The notes beneath the pieces were generated by a model. That model saw only the letters and a program-made list of their open reading frames with translations, did no database searches and had not been told where the DNA came from. DNA of 64,000 bases from Tardiphaga sp. P9-11. GTDB lineage: Bacteria; Pseudomonadota; Alphaproteobacteria; Rhizobiales; Xanthobacteraceae. Positions within the stretch are counted from its first letter, which is position 1. Every line of letters starts with the position of its first letter. The DNA is taken from the NCBI RefSeq assembly GCF_008329525.1, contig NZ_NPKQ01000005.1, positions 186,001 to 250,000 on the forward strand, written 5' to 3'. The translations under genes were made by a program, and so were the position numbers. Shown piece after piece: positions 1 through 8,473 of the stretch.

Positions 1-132
1 CGACAGTGTCCGTTCGATCTCCTGAATCTGCACTGTCAGCGTGGGTGCAGCGATGTTCAGCCGCTCGGCCGCCCGCGCGAAATGAAGCTCCTCCGCAAGG
101 ACGACGAAGTATCGAAGGTGTCTCAATTCCAT
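1..132 (-). CDS. LysR-family transcriptional regulator, N-terminal 44 codons only
   Basis: The minus strand opens with an ATG at 132-130 and stays open to the window edge. It encodes a classic LysR winged-helix start: [10 protein letters not shown], then an HFARAAERL recognition-helix region and a [10 protein letters not shown] stretch. LysR proteins bind DNA as tetramers and usually regulate a divergently placed gene with a small co-inducer. The divergent neighbour starting at 250 is therefore the likely target, and the 117 bp between them should hold the shared operator. The effector domain lies outside the window, so the inducer cannot be guessed. Confidence 0.85.
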   Translation of the reverse strand, partial: MELRHLRYFVVLAEELHFARAAERLNIAAPTLTVQIQEIERTLS

Positions 133-249
133 CTTGATGGCCTCGCGATTATATTAGTTAAAACCTAATAATGGTACAAAACGCCAGCAATGACGTAAAT
201 TCAAATCAGACCTAGAAGGATGGCGATGTACGTCTAAAGGAGCCCGCCC

Positions 250-738
250 ATGCAGCGATCACAGCTATCCGTCATTTCTGCTGTCGTTTTTGCGATGTCC
301 CTCGCAAGTGTACCCGCACGCGCTATCGAGCTTCCGACACGCCCCGTCCTCACTCTCGAGGCGGCAAGAACCGTGGCCGCCGCTGCGGAATCGAAAGCCA
401 AAATGGAAGGTTGGCCCTGCGTGATTTCAATTACTGACGATGCAGGACTGCCAATTTTGCTCACGCGAATGGACAATGCAGCCGTGCCGGCGGGTGTCGA
501 ACTCGCTCCGGGAAAGGCTCGGACCGCAGCGCTCTTTCGCCGCGAGAGCGGCGCCCTTGAAGACGCCGTCAACGGCAAACGGCCAGCTGCAATCACCGCG
601 CGCGGCTTTGTTCTAATGCGGGGGGGCGTCCCTATCGTCGTCGGAGGCCGGATCGTCGGCGCCATCGGTGTATCCGCGGATACGCCAGACCACGACGAGC
701 AGATCGCAAAAGCGGGCTCCGTCGCGCTGAGTCAATGA
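250..738 (+). CDS. GlcG/HbpS (DUF336) family protein, secreted
   Basis: 162 residues. Residues 1-25 form a Sec-type signal peptide ending in an ARA cleavage motif. The rest is one GlcG/HbpS domain: the ITDDAGLPILLTRMDNA strand, the KARTAALFRRES helix and the closing GGRIVGAIGVSA strand-turn are family hallmarks. Family members are small periplasmic or extracellular proteins, some of which bind heme; no catalytic role is established for most. An AAAGGAG ribosome site sits 7 nt before the ATG. The stop overlaps the start of the next gene (ATGA at 735-738), so it was co-translated with the MFS transporter behind it, which is now broken. The divergent LysR gene is the likely regulator. Confidence 0.85.
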   Translation: MQRSQLSVISAVVFAMSLASVPARAIELPTRPVLTLEAARTVAAAAESKAKMEGWPCVISITDDAGLPILLTRMDNAAVPAGVELAPGKARTAALFRRESGALEDAVNGKRPAAITARGFVLMRGGVPIVVGGRIVGAIGVSADTPDHDEQIAKAGSVALSQ

Positions 739-1870
739 CCGATCTGGCTCCAGGCCGCCGGGTCGCCAATCCGTCTTTCATTCTGCTCACGGCGTCCACG
801 GGATGCGCCCTGACAGTGCTCGACACCAATGTTGTCGCGATCATTCTTCCAACGATCGCGCGCGACTTCCGGGCGAGCTTCGCCGATGTCGAGTGGGTGA
901 TCAGCACCTATGTGCTGTGCTTTGCATCGCTCCTCTTGCCCGCAGGCGCGATCGCCGATCGGTTCGGGCGGCGACGGATATTCCTCATTGGAATTGCGGC
1001 TTTCGCTGCCTCGTCCGTCTTGTGCGGGGTGGCGCTGTCCGCGAAGGCGCTTTACCTCGCACGGGCGCTTCAGGGAGCGAGCGCCGCTTTCCTACTGGCG
1101 CCCGCCTTGGCGATCATCGGACATGCCTTTCACGCCGAGGATGAACGTAACCGCGCTTGGGGCATCTGGGGCGCCTTCATGGGCTTCACCATGGTGCTTG
1201 CGCCCGTTATCGGAGGGTTAATCGCCTTAAACCTGGGCTGGCGATGGGCATTCCACATCAACGTCCCGATCTGCATCCTATTGGTGACCGCAGCAGCCCT
1301 GCTTATCGAGGAGTCGAGCGACGCCCAGGCACGCCGCCTGGACCCGGCGGGAATCGTGTTCTTCACCGCGTCGATGTTCGGCCTGACCTAGGCCTCGTTT
1401 TGGTAGGTGTCGGCAACGCGGTGACAGCCGCTGGAGCGCATTTCGGTGCTTGGTCGAACGTCATGATCGGCATGTTGGTGCTGGGAAGCGGCGGCGGTCT
1501 TCTTAACGGCGAAACGCAAAAGGCGATCATGAGCGTCGGGCCGCGCGAGCGCGCTGGCATGGCGTCCAGGATCAGCACGACCTCGCGATTTTCCGGAATC
1601 CTGCTGGGCTTTGCAGCGCTCAGCGGCATTCTTTCGACAGTGATCCGCCGCCAGTTCGCCGGTCAAAGTCCAGCGATTGGCGACGCGGTCGTAGCTGGAT
1701 ATCTCCCAAATGCTGTTGCGGCACTTACTGGTTCGGCGCGCGACACTGCGATCGAGCACGCAAGGATCGCGTTTTCCCATGGCTTCTCAACCGCGCTACT
1801 AGCCGCAGCCATTTTCGCCTTACTCTCATCGCTTGTGATTTACCGGCTGATGCGCGACGCGAGTTCTTAG
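735..1870 (+). pseudogene. DHA2/EmrB-like MFS transporter with internal deletion
   Basis: The first 218 codons (735-1391) encode the N-terminal half of a drug:H+ antiporter: about six membrane helices, the ADRFGRRR loop motif near residue 73 and the GGLIALNLGWRWAFHIN motif-C region. It then stops at TAG 1389-1391. A second frame picks up at once (from about 1392, GLVLVGVGNAV) and carries typical C-terminal sequence (GGGLLNGETQKAI, AGMASRIS, two more helices) to TAG 1868-1870. The two parts total about 375 residues against roughly 480 for the family, and the middle helices are absent. The simplest reading is an out-of-frame deletion near 1388. The start overlaps the upstream stop. No functional pump is expected. 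Confidence 0.8.
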
Positions 1871-1910
1871 CTTTGCATCTGGGCCAATCGAAAGTGATCG
1901 ACCGGTAATG

Positions 1911-2127
1911 GCGGATAGTGTTGAAAAACTCCAAAAATTGTGAGGCTCGGAAAATCTCGCAAATGCCTCCAGACCAAGATTTTTGCTTCACAGTGCTCGC
2001 AGATTCGACACAAGCAACCGTGTTTTTGTGGTTGACGTGCTACCTCAAATAGCTACGAATAAAAACGCACCGGTGGTCCGAAGAATTTTCAGCAATGAAG
2101 AATTAGAGTTTTCAACACTATCAGCGC
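1911..2127. repeat. Short inverted repeats bounding a gene-free 217-bp segment
   Basis: The arm at 1911-1932 (GGATAGTGTTGAAAAACTCC after a leading GC) is the imperfect reverse complement of the arm at 2106-2127 (GAGTTTTCAACACTATCAGC then GC). The space between has no convincing ORF, and its base composition is AT-richer than the flanks. Motifs of the type GTTGAAAAACTCC recur near ends of insertion sequences in alphaproteobacteria (recollection, not searched). This could be a MITE-like element or a decayed IS. The rest of 1871-2247 shows no gene. Confidence 0.4.
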
Positions 2128-2247
2128 AAAACGCACGGCGGATGCGGGTTGATGATCGCGCGATCGGCGTTGCTAACTTCTCGCCGTGAAGGACGCACGC
2201 TGGTAAGTGCTCTTCACAGAGCGTGAGCCACTAACGGGTGGCCGCTT

Positions 2248-2889
2248 TCAGACTTTACAGCCGCGAAGAAACAGGGAAGCGCAGGTCCGCACGCGGACCT
2301 CGATTTCTTTCCGTGACGGTAGCGGCACGCCGCCAAAGATAGCCGCGCGCTGCGGCGCCGAGGCCAGCATACCGATCAGCATGCCTGCGGCCTCGTCGAC
2401 ATCGTCGAGCGCAATGAAACCGCGGTCGTGCTGAATGCGTAGCCAGTCCGAGAGAGAATTCGCGGTGCGCTGCATGCCGTTGCGATAGAACGCGCCGGCT
2501 AGATTCGACGACTGGCCAGCCTCCTGCAAAACCATTCGTTGCATGGAGACGACCTCCTCATCCAGCGTTAGGTCAGCGCAGACCATCAGCACGCCGCGCA
2601 ATGCGCTCTCGATATCGTCATGTGCGACAGTGCGAAGGTTGACCTCAGTCAGGAGGTGCTCTAGCCGGTCGGACACCATGCCCTCGAACAGCGCGACCTT
2701 GCTGGGGATCAGCCGGTAAAGCGTCTTGGTCGAAACACCGGCGGCGCGCGCCACCATCTCCATGCTGGTGGCCGCAAAGCCGCTGCCGGCGAATTCATGC
2801 CGGGCGGCCTCATAGATCACCTTGCGGGTTTCCGTGTCGGGCCGGCGTTGTGGCCGCCCACGGTCGCGCCGATCATCGATTTCAGCCAT
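2248..2889 (-). CDS. TetR/AcrR-family transcriptional repressor
   Basis: 213 residues. Residues 1-20 are an Arg/Asp-rich leader (DRRDRGRPQRR). The TetR helix-turn-helix follows at about 22-68 (VIYEAARHEFAGSGFAATSMEMVARAAGVSTKTLYRLIPSK). The remainder is a helical ligand-binding and dimerisation domain of the AcrR_C type. It is divergent from the emrAB-like pair that starts at 3015, the usual layout for a repressor controlling an efflux operon and itself. The ligand is unknown. Short inverted repeats next to its start are candidate operators. The ATG at 2889 has no strong ribosome site, but the leader composition supports it. Confidence 0.88.
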   Translation of the reverse strand: MAEIDDRRDRGRPQRRPDTETRKVIYEAARHEFAGSGFAATSMEMVARAAGVSTKTLYRLIPSKVALFEGMVSDRLEHLLTEVNLRTVAHDDIESALRGVLMVCADLTLDEEVVSMQRMVLQEAGQSSNLAGAFYRNGMQRTANSLSDWLRIQHDRGFIALDDVDEAAGMLIGMLASAPQRAAIFGGVPLPSRKEIEVRVRTCASLFLRGCKV

Positions 2890-2897
2890 GCTTTTAT

Positions 2898-2922
2898 ATG
2901 ATATCTGTCATTCTATTGACTG
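2898..2922. promoter_or_regulatory. Candidate TetR operator / promoter region
   Basis: Between the divergent repressor and efflux genes lie two overlapping dyads: ATGA-TATCTG-TCAT at 2898-2911, and CTGTCA-ttctat-TGACTG at 2905-2922 with one mismatch. A TTGACT hexamer within the second could serve as the -35 of the rightward promoter. TetR proteins bind such dyads over the -35/-10 region. The assignment rests on position and symmetry only. Confidence 0.4.
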
Positions 2923-3014
2923 TTTCAGGATGCACCCCAATTTGGAAAATATCAAGTTTCCTAAATGGCCGGTGGCGAGCTTTTACCACAGGCAGAAGAC
3001 CTGGAGCGCGCGCC

Positions 3015-4301
3015 ATGAACAGCCATTCCCCGTCATTTCCCGTCGATAGCCCGGTCCCCCGAGACGCCGCCGAGTCGCTGCTACCGGGCGCACCCGGCAA
3101 GGTGCGCCCAGATGAATCGACCGCCGCTCCTCCAGCCGCGCAAAAATCCAGCCTCCGCAAGCTGCTGATGATGGGAGCCGCCGTCGCTGTGATTGGCGGG
3201 GCTGCATGGTACGGCTGGGATTACTGGAGCGTCGGCCAGTATCTGGTCTCGACCGATGACGCCTACGTCAAGGCCGACAACACCACCGTCGCCCCCAAGG
3301 TCTCGGGCTACCTGCATGAGGTGCTGGTCGGCGACAACGAACGAGTGAAAGCCGGGCAGATCGTGGCGCGAATCGACGATCGCGATTTTAAGGTCGCGCT
3401 CGATCAGGCCGATGCCGACGTCGTCGCCGCGCAGGCCGCCATCGCCAGCAAGCAGGCGCAGCTCGACGTGCAGCAGGCCGTCATCAACGCCGCCAAAGCC
3501 ACCCTCGACGTCGACAAGGCCGCGCTGACCTTCGCCGCGCAGGACAGCAAGCGTTACAGCGATCTCGCCGCCAATGGCTCAGGCAGTCTGCAGAACGCGC
3601 AGCAAGCGCAGTCACGCATCGCCAGCGCGCAGGCAGTGCTGGCGCGCGACGCCGCCAACCTCACCTCGGCGGAAAAACAGGTCGATCTGCTCAATGCCGA
3701 GATCGTGCAGGCCAGCGCCACCCGCGCACGCGCCGTCGCCGTGCAAAGCCAGGCGCAGCTCAACCTCAGCTATACGGCGATCGCGGCGCCGGTCGATGGC
3801 GTCGTCGGCAACCGCTCGCTTCGCACCGGACAGTATGTGCAGGCGGGAACGCAATTGATGTCGGTGGTGCCAATCGATGGCGCCTATATCGTTGGCAACT
3901 ACAAGGAGACGCAGCTCACCGACGTGCGCAAGGGCCAGGCCGTCGACATCGAGGTCGACATGTTTCCAGGCCATACGGTGCATGGCCATGTCGACAGCAT
4001 CGCTCCCGCCAGCGGACAGGAATTCGCACTGCTGCCGCCGGACAATGCCACCGGCAACTTCACCAAGGTCGTGCAGCGCATCCCGGTGAAGATCGTGCTC
4101 GACGGCGGCAACGATGCACCCGTCGAATTGCGGCCGGGTATGTCGGTGATCCCCACCATCGCCACCCACGGCACCTCGCGCGTCAAGCCAGCCGCGGCAA
4201 CATCCAATAACTCCAACAAGACCGCAGCAAAGGTTTCGGGAGCAACATGCCATGTCAAAACCAGTCCCTACGGCCTCAATCTCCGCGTTTCCAACATCTA
4301 G
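3015..4301 (+). CDS. HlyD/EmrA-type membrane fusion protein of a drug efflux pump
   Basis: 428 residues from the ATG at 3015; the frame is open further upstream, but that sequence covers the operator region and is not protein-like. A Pro-rich cytoplasmic tail (1-46) precedes one membrane anchor (about 48-66). Then come the first lipoyl half (STDDAYVKADNTTVAPKVSG), a long alpha-helical hairpin rich in Ala/Gln (about 125-240), the second lipoyl half (APVDGVVGNRSLRTGQYV) and the beta-barrel (IVGNYKETQLTDVRKGQ). EmrA proteins bridge an inner-membrane MFS pump to an outer-membrane channel. The 3' end overlaps the pump gene by 50 bp. No TolC-like gene is nearby, so a shared channel is assumed. Likely repressed by the divergent TetR protein. 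Confidence 0.9.
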   Translation: MNSHSPSFPVDSPVPRDAAESLLPGAPGKVRPDESTAAPPAAQKSSLRKLLMMGAAVAVIGGAAWYGWDYWSVGQYLVSTDDAYVKADNTTVAPKVSGYLHEVLVGDNERVKAGQIVARIDDRDFKVALDQADADVVAAQAAIASKQAQLDVQQAVINAAKATLDVDKAALTFAAQDSKRYSDLAANGSGSLQNAQQAQSRIASAQAVLARDAANLTSAEKQVDLLNAEIVQASATRARAVAVQSQAQLNLSYTAIAAPVDGVVGNRSLRTGQYVQAGTQLMSVVPIDGAYIVGNYKETQLTDVRKGQAVDIEVDMFPGHTVHGHVDSIAPASGQEFALLPPDNATGNFTKVVQRIPVKIVLDGGNDAPVELRPGMSVIPTIATHGTSRVKPAAATSNNSNKTAAKVSGATCHVKTSPYGLNLRVSNI

Positions 4302-5862
4302 CCCCGCCGCGGTCGATCCCAATCGCGCCAACCTGACCACATGGATCGCCGTGCTTGCCGCCATGATCGGCTCGTTCATGGCGATCCTAAATATCCAGAT
4401 CACCAATGCCTCGCTGCTCAATATCGAGGGCGGCATTGGCACCGGGGTGGACAACGGCTCGTGGATCTCGACCTCTTACCTGATAGGCGAGATCGTCGTC
4501 ATTCCACTGACCGACTATCTCAGCCGGGTGTTCTCGTTCCGCATCTACATGCTGGCCAGTGCGACAGCCTTCGCGCTGTTCTCGGTCGCCTGCGCCTTTA
4601 CCCACGACCTGCCATCGATGATCGCGATGCGCGGCCTGCAGGGCTTTGCCGGCGGCGTGCTGATCCCGATGGCCTTCACGCTGGTGCTGACCAAGCTGCC
4701 GAAGCCGCAGCAGCCGGTCGGGCTGGCGATCTTCGCGCTGTCGGTGACTTTCGCCCCCGCGATCGGCCCGACCATCGGCGGCTATCTCACCGAGAATTAC
4801 GGCTGGCAGAAGATCTTCTTCGTCAACGTGCTGCCGACCATCGTGATGGTCACCGCACTAGCCTTCACACTGGAGAAAAAGCCGATGCAACTCGGCCTAC
4901 TCAGGGAGGGCGACTGGGCCGGCATCTTCACCATGGCCGTCGGACTGTCGGCGCTTCAGACCGTGCTCGAGGAAGGCAACAAGGACGACTGGTTCGCATC
5001 GCCCTTCATCCTGCGCCTCGCGATGGTGGCGCTGGTCAGCCTGGCTGCATTCGTCTGGATCGAGCTCACCGTCGAAAAGCCGCTGATCCGCCTGCGGCTG
5101 TTGAAGGGCCGCAACTTCGGCGTCGGCACCGTCGCCATGACCCTGCTCGGCTTCGCGCTGTTCGGATCGGTCTATATCCTGCCGGCCTATCTCGGCCAGG
5201 CGCAGGGCTACAATGCCGAACAGATCGGATCCGTGATGGCATGGACCGGGCTCCCCCAACTGATCCTGATTCCGCTAGTGCCGCAGCTGATGAAGCGCTT
5301 TGACACCCGCTACATCGCCGTCCTTGGCCTCGCGATCTTTGCTTATAGCTGTTTCATGAACACTGCGATGTCGCCCGACTATGCCGGCGATCAACTTTGG
5401 ATCCCAAATATCGTACGCGCCATCGGCCAGGCCATGGTGCTGACGCCGCTGACCTCCGTGACCACCGGTGATATTGCTCCGCAGGATGTAGCGGCTGCCT
5501 CGGGCATCAGTAACATGCTACGCAATCTCGGCGGCGCCATCGGCACCGCGGTGCTGGCCACCGTGATCACCAAGCGCGAGCAATTTCACTCCAACATCAT
5601 CGGTCAGTCCGTGACGCTCGGCCGCGAAGAGATTCGAAACCGGATCGGCCAGATGACCAGCTACTTCACGGCGCACGGCGTGCCCGACCCGGCTGCCGCC
5701 CGCGAACAATCGATCATCGCGCTCGGCAAGGCGGTGAAGCATCAGGCGCTGGTGATGGCTTTCAGCGACACATTTGCGGTGCTTGGCGTGATGCTGGCGC
5801 TTGCGGCTGCCGCCGTTCTGCTGACACGTAAGGTGAGGGGAAGTGGCGCTGGCGCGCATTGA
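4252..5862 (+). CDS. EmrB/QacA-type DHA2 family MFS efflux transporter
   Basis: 536 residues with about 14 predicted membrane helices. It opens with the DHA2 signature (WIAVLAAMIGSFMAILNIQITNASL). It has motif C in helix 5 (FAPAIGPTIGGYLTENYGWQKIFFVN) and a C-terminal NMLRNLGGAIGTAVLATVI segment. It lies in inner membrane and exports hydrophobic toxic compounds by proton antiport together with the upstream EmrA-like subunit. Its start lies 50 bp inside that gene, so the final residues of the fusion protein and the first of the pump are read from the same DNA in two frames. This is unusually long for an overlap and implies strict co-expression. Substrate not predictable. Confidence 0.92.
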   Translation: MSKPVPTASISAFPTSSPAAVDPNRANLTTWIAVLAAMIGSFMAILNIQITNASLLNIEGGIGTGVDNGSWISTSYLIGEIVVIPLTDYLSRVFSFRIYMLASATAFALFSVACAFTHDLPSMIAMRGLQGFAGGVLIPMAFTLVLTKLPKPQQPVGLAIFALSVTFAPAIGPTIGGYLTENYGWQKIFFVNVLPTIVMVTALAFTLEKKPMQLGLLREGDWAGIFTMAVGLSALQTVLEEGNKDDWFASPFILRLAMVALVSLAAFVWIELTVEKPLIRLRLLKGRNFGVGTVAMTLLGFALFGSVYILPAYLGQAQGYNAEQIGSVMAWTGLPQLILIPLVPQLMKRFDTRYIAVLGLAIFAYSCFMNTAMSPDYAGDQLWIPNIVRAIGQAMVLTPLTSVTTGDIAPQDVAAASGISNMLRNLGGAIGTAVLATVITKREQFHSNIIGQSVTLGREEIRNRIGQMTSYFTAHGVPDPAAAREQSIIALGKAVKHQALVMAFSDTFAVLGVMLALAAAAVLLTRKVRGSGAGAH

Positions 5863-6023
5863 ACAGACTTCAAGGTCGTGCCATCGGCCAGACCGCGCCC
5901 GCTACAGCAGCCTCACCCATTTATGTGATGCCGGCCATCTGATCATAGCGTACTTGCCGAACCAACTGGCAAAGTCGACTTCCAAGCCCTTCCGGTCAGG
6001 CCCGGCGTGTCTTTCAAGCGCGC

Positions 6024-6200
6024 GACCCGGCAGGCATCATCGCCGGTGTGGCGCCGCAGCTGGTCGAGGCGAAAGAAGCCTACTTGCGGAAGTTAGATCC
6101 GGTCCGTGCAGTCGTCTGCGTCAGAAAGGATTTGGATGGAGCATTTCTTGACGAAGTCATGATGCGGCTCAAGCCGGAACCGGAAAGATTGCGTGCCTAG
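6024..6200 (+). pseudogene. Unrecognised gene remnant
   Basis: The frame from 6024 reads like protein (DPAGIIAGVAPQLVEAKEAY ... DEVMMRLKPEPERLRA) and ends in TAG at 6198-6200, but it has no start codon. A different frame just upstream (about 5952-6022) also looks coding (LAEPTGKVDFQALPVRPGVSFKRA). Together they suggest the tail of a gene with a frameshift near 6022. I do not recognise the family. The rest of 5863-6443 holds nothing I can support. Confidence 0.25.
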
Positions 6201-6443
6201 GCCCGCGCGATGCCACGCAACTAAAAGTCCGCTTTCAAATGATTAGAACTAATCTGCCATCGATCCTGATTTTAGGACTAAAAGCCTGGTGCGCGAGGCC
6301 GCCCGTTGGTCACGTGACGACTAACCGAGGTGAATGCAAACCATTCCCATCTGCAAATTCTTCAGCGCCTGCATCCCTATGAAATGCAGACGTTACTTCA
6401 GCTCGACTTATCTAGCGCAGTCCCTACGGTAGAAGCAGAGACT

Positions 6444-8144
6444 TCAAACAATTGCGCCTGCGGCTTCCTCGCCGAGAAAGCCATGAAGCGCGGCGACAAC
6501 CTGCGCACCTTCGCCGATCGCCCCGCCCACCCGTTTGACGGAGCCGGAGCGCACGTCGCCGACGGCGAAAATGCCCGCCACCGACGTCTCGAGTGTCTGC
6601 ACGGTGCGTCCATGCACGGGGAGACCCGTCGTGACGAAGCCCGCGCGATCGAGCGTGACACCGCAATCCTGCAGCCAATTAGTCGCTGGATCAGCGCCGA
6701 CGAAGAGAAACAAATTACGGATTTCGGAAGTGGTCTCCTCTCCCGAAAGGCGGCTGCGTGTGGTAACCTTCGCAAGAGCAGCATCGGTGTCTCCTCCTAG
6801 AGAGACGACCTCCGTGTTGAAGACCAACTCGATGTTCGGCGTCGCTTCGATACGCTCGATCAGGTATCGCGACATGCTCGCGGCAAGTCCACCGCTCCGG
6901 ATCACCATGAGAACCTTCCGTGCGAATCCAGAAAGAAAGACCGCGGCTTGCCCGGCCGAGTTGCCGCCTCCGACCAAGACGACTTCTTGCTCAGAGCACA
7001 ACCTCGCCTCAATGGGAGAAGCCCAATACCAGACGCCTCGTCCCTCGTAATCACTCAGACGTTCAATCTCGGGATGACGATAGCGGGCGCCGCTGGCCAC
7101 GACGACAGATTTCGCGCGCAAGACCTCGCCGTCATCGAGTCCCAATTTGAAGGTGCCGTCCGTCCTGGAGCAATCGAGCGATTTCACTGTGACGGGGATC
7201 AGGATGTCCGCCCCGAATTTTTGCGCCTGATTGAACGCTCGCGCTGTCAGCGCCATTCCGGAAATGCCTGTCGGAAATCCGAGATAGTTCTCGATCCGCG
7301 CGCTCGCTCCGGCTTGCCCGCCGAAGGCCCGGGAGTCGCACACCGCGACCGTCAAGCCTTCCGAGGCCGCGTACACCGCCGTCGCTAGCCCAGCCGGACC
7401 GCCACCGACAATGGCGACGTCGTAGAGCTTCTCCTTTGCGTATCGGACGATCATGCCAAGGGCATGTGCAATTTCCGATAGCGAGGGATTCCGTAAAACC
7501 GAACCGTCCGGAACGACGACCAGCGGCAGATCATTCGGCGAGGGCGTGTAGCGTGCGACGAGATCGGATGCGTCCTTATCAAGGGTAGGGTCCAGCAAAT
7601 GATGGGGATGGCCATTTCTGGTCAGAAATCCCTGTAGTCTGATCACATCCCTGGAATTGGCGGGACCGATCAGCGCCGGACCGCCCACGGCGCCCTGAAT
7701 GAGGTTCACGCGACGGAGGATAAGCGCGCGCATGATGCGCTCGCCAAGATCCGCCTCCGCGATCAGCAGCGCCCGCAACCGCTCTGGTGGGATGACGATA
7801 GTCTCGACATCTCCTTCGGCATGTCCGTCGATTAGCGCAGCCCTACCCGAAAGTTGTCCGATCTCGGCGACGAATTGTCCGATCCCCTGGTCGGTGACCG
7901 GCGTGACGTTGCCGAAGCCGTCCCTTTTGGTGATCGCGACATGACCCGACAGAACGACGAACATGCCAAGCCCGGGCTTTCCGGTCTCGAACAGTAAGTC
8001 TCCGTCGGCATAGCGTCGTATCTCGCCGAAGCGCCTCATACGCTCGATTTCCGGGCCGGTTAGAGTTGGAAATGTCTGGTCGTGACGCGGCAACCTGGTG
8101 CTCAGCGGCTTCGACGGAACTGATCCTTGCGCTTTTGACGACAT
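6444..8144 (-). CDS. Cyclic-nucleotide-binding domain fused to thioredoxin-reductase-like flavoprotein
   Basis: 566 residues. Residues about 25-150 form a cNMP-binding/CAP-like domain (RRYADGDLLFETGKPGLGMFVV). A linker follows, then a thioredoxin-reductase fold with an FAD site (DVAIVGGGPAGLATAVYAAS), an NADPH site (VVLVGGGNSAGQAAVFL) and the second FAD signature (GIFAVGDVRSG). The usual redox-active CxxC of TrxB is absent: the equivalent place reads VWYWASPIEARLC. It should therefore be an NAD(P)H-dependent flavin oxidoreductase with an unknown acceptor, possibly gated by a nucleotide. A GGGAAG ribosome site precedes the ATG. It is monocistronic, next to the recombinase cassette but with its own reading direction and no sign of being cargo. 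Confidence 0.88.
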   Translation of the reverse strand: MSSKAQGSVPSKPLSTRLPRHDQTFPTLTGPEIERMRRFGEIRRYADGDLLFETGKPGLGMFVVLSGHVAITKRDGFGNVTPVTDQGIGQFVAEIGQLSGRAALIDGHAEGDVETIVIPPERLRALLIAEADLGERIMRALILRRVNLIQGAVGGPALIGPANSRDVIRLQGFLTRNGHPHHLLDPTLDKDASDLVARYTPSPNDLPLVVVPDGSVLRNPSLSEIAHALGMIVRYAKEKLYDVAIVGGGPAGLATAVYAASEGLTVAVCDSRAFGGQAGASARIENYLGFPTGISGMALTARAFNQAQKFGADILIPVTVKSLDCSRTDGTFKLGLDDGEVLRAKSVVVASGARYRHPEIERLSDYEGRGVWYWASPIEARLCSEQEVVLVGGGNSAGQAAVFLSGFARKVLMVIRSGGLAASMSRYLIERIEATPNIELVFNTEVVSLGGDTDAALAKVTTRSRLSGEETTSEIRNLFLFVGADPATNWLQDCGVTLDRAGFVTTGLPVHGRTVQTLETSVAGIFAVGDVRSGSVKRVGGAIGEGAQVVAALHGFLGEEAAGAIV

Positions 8145-8473
8145 TTCTTCCCGATTCTCCGACGCCGCTAACTACCCCAGCAACAGGAGAGTGCGGTCCA
8201 CTCCGGGAGTTTTGAATCATACGAGTGTCTAGGTTGGCAAAATTGATCGCCGGGCTCTGGTTGCCGTAGTTTGAACTCGCAGTAGTCGGTCGACCGTAAA
8301 TCCAGTTTAGACGTGTGTGTTTTCGTGCGACGTACTGCGCAACAGTCCCCAAAATCAGATGTAACGGAATGGTGCTCTAAACCACGACGCCGCGGCAGAT
8401 GACCGCCGCGACGCCAGGGAGGCGATATTCCAAAGGGTCGCCTCCTGTGCGCCCCTTTGCTGCGCCGCATACG
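8145..8473. other. Gene-free spacer with a hairpin at the end of the recombinase cassette
   Basis: No credible ORF. It holds the promoter side of the flavoprotein gene and, at 8418-8445, a perfect 8-bp inverted repeat GGAGGCGA/TCGCCTCC with a 12-nt loop, 29 bp past the stop of the small cassette gene. The repeat could be a factor-independent stop without a clear T-tract, or part of an element end. No matching copy was noticed at the other end of the cassette. Confidence 0.35.

Noticed and set aside
5843-6151. 102-codon ORF after the efflux pump
   Set aside because: Its start lies inside the pump gene and its sequence (Arg/Ser/Cys-rich) is unlike protein; the better remnant is in a different frame.
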